Assembly: GCF_963675165.1 (NCBI RefSeq)
Contig: NC_087384.1
Span: 4,333,182-4,397,181, forward strand
Length of the DNA stretch: 64,000 nt
Origin: Halichondria panicea
Lineage: Eukaryota > Porifera > Demospongiae > Suberitida > Halichondriidae
Direction of reading: 5' to 3'
The translations under genes and the position numbers were made by a program. Positions within the stretch are counted from its first letter, which is position 1, and each line of letters starts with the position of its first letter. The notes below the pieces were generated by a model that was not told the origin of the DNA, ran no database searches, and saw nothing but the letters and a program-made list of their open reading frames with translations. Below are positions 57,372 through 64,000 of the stretch, in pieces.

Positions 57372-59844
57372 TCAAAACTTCATCTTATGAGGGTACTGTC
57401 CATGCTTGAGCGAGAATCGTCCAGAGAGGTACTGTCTCATACTGGGCACATTCTTGATCAGAGTGAGTAACTGGGTATCAACGCTCTTCTGATCTTCCTT
57501 ACGCTCATCACTGACTAGGTAGGACTGAAGGGAGGGAGAACAGTAATCATATCAATCTGTCAACTAGAAAGGCAGAATAATACTAGAGATACTCAGGTGA
57601 ATTAAGGACTGGGTCCTTTAATTATTGCTGATTCAGCTAAAACGAAGCTCCGCCCACGCTTTTTACCAGCAATTGTGCATAAAAATGGATCTCAAACTGC
57701 TTAAATCTTTAGCTCTAATTCCGGAGTCCTAAACGCTCCTTGAAGCACTTACTTTTTAGTGTAGTAGTTAGTTCTAAGGCTAGTACACACAGTAATATTC
57801 GGAAGGAGCCGTCTGCACTACGTAGAGTAAGTTATTAGCTTTTACATGTAAAAAATTAAGCTAGAAAACTATGTTTTATAGCTTTAGTTGAAGGAACAGC
57901 TCCTTCCGAATATTACTGTGTGTACTAGCCTTAGAACTAGCTACTACACTAAAAAGTAAGTGCTTCAAGGAGCGTTTAGGACTCCGGAATTAGAGCTAAA
58001 GATTTAAGCAGTTTGAGATCCATTTTTATGCACAATTGCTGGTAAAAAGCGTGGGCGGAGCTTCGTTTTAGCTGAATCAGCAATAATTGAAGGACCCAGT
58101 CCTTAATTCACTTGAGTATTTAATTTTCTTACATGTCCATTTAACACAATAGGAGAAAAACAGCCTAAAACCACAAAAAAACTGGCCCTTAGGAAGAACA
58201 TAAATGCATTGCTAAGAAAATACATGGCAAATGAAGCTTTGTATTTGGGGCACAATAGGGACAGAATATCTCACATACCCCCAACCTGGCTATGTCATAA
58301 CTCACTTTTTTTGAGTCTGCAAAGAGGTCTCCTCCTTTGTCCTTCTGGCTTGAGGATCTTGTGAAATAGGTGTCACTAACCCCCTCAGGGATGTTGAGAG
58401 TACTGATGTCCAGTCGAGTGCTCGTAGCAATGACGTATGACTGACACACACGCCTTAGGGGGAAACCATTCACACAGAACGGACCTATGGGAAGCAGTGA
58501 CAAAACGATCCATAAACAAATTAACGAATAGCTGAAGGTGCTGTCATTCCATACACTTCTAGACCTACACAAAATCTCCGAAGCCTCTATAAACACAAGT
58601 TACATAATATCTACCATAATGAATCTGAATCTCCCATTGGTACTCTAGCAGACGGCTGTGTTAACACTTAGTGCACTTACCAGTCACTAGGAGAAGGCCA
58701 GACGCGAGCTGTTTCAAGAACACCACCCTCTTGCCCATGTGTCGCCCTGCTAGGATGATGAGCACTGTTCCGGGAGTGATGGACGAGCGGACCTTGCCAG
58801 GTTTGGGGTGCTTACGAGAGCTGATCCTACGCTTGACATCCTCTGTCGGGTAGTAACGAGGCTGTGGGAGAAATAAGGGAGTCAAAATACTGTTACGTAC
58901 ACTAGCAGATATGCGAAAGAGGGTGTAATTTTATAGACCATAAATAGCATAATTGATGTGTGAACATGTAAGTGTAATTTTATAACGAAATAACACAATT
59001 GATGTGTGTGCATAATGACCACACATACTGACTACGGAATTTGACGAATGACACAGTACTGTAAAAACAAGTTTGTTTGCACTTCATTCTTACTGGTACT
59101 GAAACGTACCCATATATATTTCGAGGATATAAACATTCGCAGAATGACCGTTAGAAAGGTTTTTGCAGATAATTTTCGTGGAATACCAGCCTTTCTGCAG
59201 CATGCATGCATGCATGCAATATTAACTTCGTGGGTCGCGGTAGATGCTTGATCAGCGAAAACTACGAACATTTTATACCCTCGAAATATACCCGCTATAC
59301 AATACTTTGGTACAAATACAGTAAAACTTAGCTCGCTCAGACTGAATGCAATTTTGGAATACCTAAAGAAAGCACGAACCGTTACCGCAATTAATTTGTT
59401 CTGATGCTTATACATTTGTGATATCAAAGGCGGGCAGTCGCCTTTTATGTTTTGGCCTAAAATAATAATGATACGCATGCATTAGCCTCGTCCCCATGCC
59501 GATTTTTATGAACCGGAAAGATAAAAATCCTGAATATGGGCCAAGCAACAGATTGGACTGAACGCTTTATAGAAGTGTAATTACGTCTGGGGAGCTGTAA
59601 TAACACCAACTAGCCACGGTATTAATGAACATACCGATTTCTTTAACAGGACATCTCTTGTCTTGCCGTTATCTTCCCCCTTGATGGGCTTAACCCTGTA
59701 GAGAGGCTCAGCTGGGTTATCAGCCTTGGCTGCCACCTTCTTACGCTTGTAGAGGAATCTCTTTCGATACATAGCAGACCTACTGTACCGGGAGATGCCT
59801 CCCAGAAGCACCTGGTTTCTTGGGCTATGAGGTTTACCAGCCAT
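57372..59844 (-). CDS. RPL6: 60S ribosomal protein L6 (eL6)
   Basis: Exons are 59635-59844, 58681-58861, 58306-58484 and 57372-57524, giving 240 residues with consistent phases. Diagnostic stretches are the basic N-terminus [11 protein letters not shown] and [26 protein letters not shown], the conserved [20 protein letters not shown] and [14 protein letters not shown] core, [11 protein letters not shown], and the C-terminal [20 protein letters not shown] ... QYPHKMKF. eL6 is a structural component of the large ribosomal subunit. A non-coding 5' exon is likely: a TCTATAG acceptor lies just before the ATG, and a donor (CAACGTG followed by GTAAGG) lies near 59959, with a pyrimidine-rich CCTCTCTAC upstream that could be a TOP element. 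The last intron carries a 525-bp palindromic MITE. Confidence 0.94.
57592..58116. mobile_element. Fully palindromic MITE, TA TSD, in an RPL6 intron
   Basis: This 525-bp element is flanked by TA at 57590-57591 and 58117-58118. Its two arms (about 57592-57864 and 57890-58116) are nearly perfect inverse copies, from CTCAGGTGAATTAAGGACTG inward through GCTCCGCCCACGC to GGAAGGAGC. A half copy without the second arm abuts the LINE at 19044. Confidence 0.85.
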
Positions 59845-60124
59845 CTTTTACTTCTATAGAAATTAAAATACCATAATGTGTTACCACTGCATAAGACCAG
59901 AGTGAAATTTATAGACAGTAGGAGCAGATTAATGAGGATAAAATTTACTTACCTTACCACGTTGGATGGCACAACTTGTAGAGAGGACGACCTCATTGAG
60001 CATGCGCACAAAGTAGTACCCACAATCACACATTTTTATTGTATGGCTAATTGGATTGACACCTTTATATCTATGGTTGCACTTGATAGAAGAGTGTCAC
60101 TGTTTACTTGGCGATACAGTTGGC
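59845..60124. promoter_or_regulatory. Divergent promoter region, RPL6 and capping enzyme
   Basis: The start codons of RPL6 (-) and the capping enzyme (+) lie 280 bp apart. The interval contains the probable RPL6 5' non-coding exon (about 59959-60005, minus) with a pyrimidine-rich segment GTCCTCTCTAC typical of ribosomal protein mRNA starts. No TATA box was found. Confidence 0.5.
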
Positions 60125-63100
60125 ATGTCCATTCCTAGAAGGTGGGAGCATTGCCCAAGAATTGGTCAGATAGTTGCTGGTGAGTTTGTATCTCTATGCT
60201 GTATGTTAATACAATCATGCACCATCGGATGGTGTTGTTTATAGTAAACACATGCTCAGTCAGTGTAGTTGTCATCAAGCTCATGCACCACAAAATGTAT
60301 TTTTTGAGGGTTGCTGAACCTCAATAGTTTTAAGTTGGATCACCTGGCTTGTACGGCATGACGTGGAAACGCCCTAAACTCATCATTTTTCTTTACCCTA
60401 TCTACGCCTACTAAATCAACATCCTGCGCCGTACATGCCATGTTGTTTGTGTCACTCGATTGCAGTATACACCACTTATAATTACGTACAAAGGATCTTG
60501 TTAACTACAAGCCAGACATATAAAACTACAGTATAAGACCTGTACCACATAAGGTATTATAAACCTGTCTTTGCTCATTGTAAAAGAATAAATGACCTCA
60601 ATCGCAAATTAACCCCCCCCCCCTTGCCACCCGTAGATATACGCATAGTAAAAGAAAGCGAGATCTTTCTTGACTTTACTAACTACTTTTTTGTAAAGAT
60701 ATTGGCTATAGAGAACTTCTCCAATGTCAAGATGGCTTCTTATTGAGTATCAGCTTGGCTAGCTAAGACAGCCTCGATTTAACCACACGATTTATCCACA
60801 CGGTAACACAGATGTAAATTTGAAATACATCCGTTTTGCTTTCTATATGCTGCCATCCTTCTTTCTTTCAGATATTTGCTTCCAATTTTCAGCTCAATTT
60901 TATGTATTTTATTTGTCACTATGCTCAATACATTGTGACACAGACAAGTTCCTTCCCTTCAAGACCCCACTGTCCTTCCAGTATGATGGAGAGGTTCCTA
61001 AGGAGAGTCGGTTTGACGTATCAGCATTGCTATAGTGTGTGGAGGGGCTGCAAAAACGAATGGGGATGGTGATAGACCTCACTAACTTGGACAGGTACTA
61101 CGACAAGAGAGAGCTCACTGATGACAAGAATATTAACCATTACAAGCTACAGTGCGAGGGGTGAGTATCAATGGTTTTTAGACAGGTGCCATCTTCATTA
61201 ATAATTGTGTTAACGAGTGATGCATCTGCGCTCAGAGGAGATACAACACGCATGCCTCGATTTAGCAATTAGCCTCTGCAATATAACGTTGAGCGTGTTC
61301 GGATAATTGAGGCATAATTACACCCACCACTCAACGTTATTGCAGTGGCTAATTGCTAAATCGAGGCACACGTGTCGTACCTCCTCTGAGCTGCGTTGTG
61401 CTAATGCCTCTCACCATGTTTTGCTTTGCTCAAAAGTGTTATAGAAGAGGTAATAGATGTACATGTAGAAGTTTTAAGCATTTCCTGTCAATGAAAAAAG
61501 GGGTGGACCTGCAATGAGGTCAGATTTCACAAGGCTGCTTCATGGCAGTGTACGTATAATTATGAACTTCTGATGATATGCATGCAGCTTTGTAGCCTCG
61601 ATCCCAGCCCCTCTCACTAGAGGGCCTGGTAACCACCGTTTGTGCGTGGGTGGATTCAATAGTAAATTTGTTAGTAAAACTCTTGTAGTTTATCAATTAA
61701 CCTTTTGTACTATGGTCACCCACGTGGTTGATTAAACTATACTATTAAGAGAGAAATCGCCATCACAACTCTAGGCTCATACAAGGAGCACTGATCTTAC
61801 TGAGATGGCATCAAACAAGCGTCTGGAAGCAAGTAGACTTGCCAGAGTCGGTAGGTACTGACAGAAAAACGCCCACTACTCTACCACAGTACAAAAGAAG
61901 ACAAAACCTGACTTTCCAACACTGGAGAGAGCTTGAGCAAGAGCAGAACAGAAGTAGAAGCCATCACAACAAAACTAGTCACTATAGTCTAGGTCATAAA
62001 TGTTGTGAGTAGCTGTGTTATTTCATTAAAACTGCTGTGATTTGTGCAATGACATTATTGTACAATATACTGACTAATTTACTAAGATATCTCGATCCCC
62101 AAGAATCTTGGGGCAATTGACGCATGCGCAGACAATGTATACCAGGCCGTCTCAACTGAGAACGGCCTGGAATCGAGGCTAGCAGCTTTGCAGCTCTTTT
62201 CTGACACTTACAGCTAACAAACAGCTAGCGCTGAAAATTTGTGTGAACAGATGATGCTATGAAAGATTCTGAAGAGACTGCAACAGTCTTCACTGTCAGC
62301 CAGCCAAACTAGCCATAATTTGAGAAAAAAGCTTTAGTTTACAAATCCACGGATCAAAATCCAAGAGAACGTGGCTAGAAACTGTTAGTCGTTTTTTTCG
62401 CATTGCAACCGTTGAGCAGAAGTATGGTGGCTATTATCAATCTTTAATCTCAATTCAACATACAAATTTTCCTTTTTATACGCAGGCCTAAGAGGTGGCT
62501 ATTTTATTTATTCTCCCTCTTGCCACTGAAATAATTCCCATACAGATTTGGAGAGATCCCTACTATGGAGCAAGTGGGAGAGTTTAAGCGAGTGTGCTCA
62601 CATTTTTTTGCTCATCATCCAGAGGAGATTATTGGTGAGTTGGTTGGATAGTTGACCTTGATGATTTAAACTTGGGCGCTCGAATTATATTTGTCTTAGC
62701 AACGTATTTTTTCTGTTCTGGTTTGTACATGCAGGTGTGCACTGTACCCATGGCTACAACCGAACTGGGTTCCTGCTAATTTCACATCTTGTAGAGGCTG
62801 ACAATTGGGGGTGAATACATAGGCTGTATGCGCATGGATGCTTAAATTGTGACTTTTTTTCACGACTCCAGCCCCTTACAAGAGCGCTAGTTTTCCCCTT
62901 CCTTGCGGCCTAGAATCGAGGCTAGTTTAAGTCCTAAGCCTTTACTCAAGACCAGGCCTCTAAACTGAATTTTACAATCAGGGGATTAGGATAGGCCACC
63001 TACTGTATAGTCATGCTGTTTGCTCATTAATTTTTATAGTGAAAAACTGCACCCCTGTAATCATTTTCTTGTTGATATGAAAGAGTGGCCAATTGTGATG

Positions 63101-63287
63101 GTATGCTCTCAGGTTGGAAGCTGCACTGGCCACGTTTGCCCAAGCTCGTCCACCTGGTGTATACAAGCAGGATTTCCTCGATGTGTTATCTCATTGCTAT
63201 GGTGATGACCAACAGCTGATTGCGTCTCTGTGGCCTGCGTGGTGTGAAGAGGGTGAGAGGTGTGCCGAGGGGAATGAGCATTACAAA
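60125..63287 (+). CDS. RNGTT: mRNA-capping enzyme, RNA triphosphatase domain (partial, internal TAG)
   Basis: Exons are 60125-60179, 60944-61160, 62546-62634, 62735-62810 and 63113-63287, all phase-consistent. The protein starts [18 protein letters not shown], followed by [44 protein letters not shown], the cysteine-phosphatase signature [10 protein letters not shown] (nucleophile in exon 4) and [18 protein letters not shown]. This is the N-terminal RNA 5'-triphosphatase half of metazoan capping enzymes, which removes the gamma phosphate from nascent Pol II transcripts in the nucleus. Exon 2 contains an in-frame TAG at 61033-61035, at a position where family members have a sense codon and with no length change. 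The guanylyltransferase half is not seen before 64000. It may be a real gene with an error or polymorphism, or a pseudogene. Confidence 0.8.
60180..60943. other. Capping-enzyme intron 1, nothing recognised
   Basis: This is a 764-nt intron with a C-rich homopolymer near 60612-60622. No element boundary was identified. Confidence 0.4.
61231..61390. mobile_element. Palindromic MITE, CTCAGAGGAG ends
   Basis: This 160-bp element has ends CTCAGAGGAGATACAACACG and the inverse CGTGTCGTACCTCCTCTGAG, pairing inward through GCCTCGATTTAGCAATTAGCC. CTGCG is repeated at 61226-61230 and 61391-61395. The outer bases recall the CAGAGGAGG family but the interior differs. It lies in capping-enzyme intron 2. 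Confidence 0.68.
62215..62415 (-). repeat. Dispersed repeat, GCCTCGAGGCGTAGCCGCAC family, 3' part
   Basis: It contains CAAATCCACGGATCAAAATC and CAAGAGAACGTGGCTAGAA and the GCATTGCAACCGTTGAGCAG landmark, i.e. the reverse complement of the 16821-17180 copy. It lies in capping-enzyme intron 2. Confidence 0.55.
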
Positions 63288-63310
63288 GTGAGTGGGACCA
63301 GATAAGATTG

Positions 63311-63522
63311 CCGTATAATCTGGTTAATAAGCGCACTTGGTTAATAAGCGCACATCAACTAATAGGCGCATACTGGTTAGCAGCTCAATATATTGTGTTA
63401 CTGCTGATATAACTATAGACCTCTTGCAGACAACGATTGAGATTCGCGTATCCGGATAATAGGTGCATAGAGGCCTGATCTTTCCCCTATAGGTGCATGC
63501 GCTTATTAACCAGTAGCTATAG
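63311..63522. mobile_element. Small inverted-repeat element, GGTTAATAAGCGCA arms
   Basis: CTGGTTAATAAGCGCACTTG at the left is matched by ATGCGCTTATTAACCAG at the right, with TAGGCGCATA and TAGGTGCATA repeats inside. The ends are not precisely defined. It immediately follows the last visible capping-enzyme exon. Confidence 0.55.
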
Positions 63523-63647
63523 GAAGTTCATGTGATTCACCCAATACTTGATAATGAATAACACAATGTAGAATAATTTTATGCTAGGTATAATTATAAC
63601 GAACATGGTACACCAGCTAGTGCTGTGTATTGTTATAGTTATCAGAG

Positions 63648-63922
63648 TCAGTAGTGTAATAGCAACTTAGATGCAACATCATCCCGCCTCACTGTTGGAC
63701 CCTGAAGAGCTTCAATCACTTTTCTCCATGTGAGATCAGTGGGTAATTTTAATCGGAGAGATAGCATTTCTCGTAGACGTTCATTATTAGCATGTTTTTC
63801 ACGACCAATGTTATCTAAGTCCGGTTCAGTCACTCCCAGAGCTAAGCCTAATTCGTGCCAGTCTGCCCTTGCATCTATCACTCCATTGTACACAGTATGT
63901 AGATCCTCTAGAAGCAATTTTC
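63648..63922 (-). CDS. Death-domain protein, terminal exon (partial)
   Basis: This last exon on the minus strand runs from an acceptor (CATGCAG) at 63923-63929 to a TGA stop at 63648-63650, giving 90 residues starting in phase 1. It encodes a full six-helix Death-domain pattern: LLLEDLHTVYNG, then RADWHELGLALGV, EPDLDNIGREKHANNERLRE, MLSLRLK and LTWRKVIEALQGPTVRRDDV, the classic TW and VA..L ending. A C-terminal Death domain is usual for signalling adaptors and for sponge ankyrin, NLR-like and Roco-like receptors. Which N-terminal domains precede it cannot be seen, since the rest lies beyond 64000. It is antisense to, and downstream of, the capping-enzyme exons. Confidence 0.82.
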
Positions 63923-64000
63923 CTGCATGTATGCGTAAGCAAACAAGATTGTCATTAATTTTGGTATGACTGCTTGTTAAGTTACATACGCTGGTCATTA

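Overview
This is an AT-rich (about 40% GC), intron-rich animal nuclear sequence. It holds small eukaryotic genes with GT-AG introns and consistent splice phases, and it is densely packed with short inverted-repeat transposons. Several proteins combine Death domains, Ig-like domains, ankyrin repeats and a ROC-COR (Roco) GTPase. That mix, together with the mobile-element content, suggests a marine invertebrate and most likely a demosponge. This is inference: no species-diagnostic gene was recognised. I saw no bacterial-style operon, CRISPR array or rRNA.

Layout. 0-16 kb: a minus-strand gene with ankyrin repeats, an Ig-like domain and a partial Death domain, whose introns are filled with at least eleven MITE-like elements. 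16-23 kb: mostly repeats, including a decayed LINE. 23-35 kb: a minus-strand Roco gene with two tandem N-terminal Death-domain exons, a ROC-COR GTPase, an Ig-like domain, a third Death domain and an acidic tail. 35-38.3 kb: two inverted-repeat elements and the last three exons of an unrecognised minus-strand gene. 39.5-45 kb: a complete 5,537-bp DNA transposon with a perfect 9-bp target-site duplication. It carries a one-exon HIRAN-domain gene and, facing it, a 13-exon open transposase-like gene of about 1,238 residues. 45-64 kb: housekeeping and ciliary genes, namely LRRC56-like (+), a GMC-type FAD oxidoreductase (-), TP53RK/Bud32 (-) divergent from a SAM methyltransferase (+), ribosomal protein L6 (-) divergent from an mRNA-capping enzyme (+), and the last exon of another Death-domain gene (-).

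How the parts relate. The Death/Ig/ankyrin/ROC genes look like innate-immune or apoptosis signalling components, each built from phase-compatible exons. Mobile elements appear to have touched these genes directly: one MITE end sits just upstream of a Death-domain splice acceptor, and a tandem duplication put a MITE-derived acceptor in front of a copied Death-domain exon in the correct phase.

The best candidate for an undescribed system is the HIRAN-plus-transposase transposon and its MITEs. At least three non-autonomous elements in the window (312, 403 and 469 bp) have related CAGAGGAGG-type ends and exact 9-bp duplications. At least one of them also shares the subterminal 13-bp palindrome TGCTGACTCAGCA.

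Exon boundaries were inferred by eye from splice signals, reading phase and protein similarity recalled from family knowledge. No alignment or database search was run.
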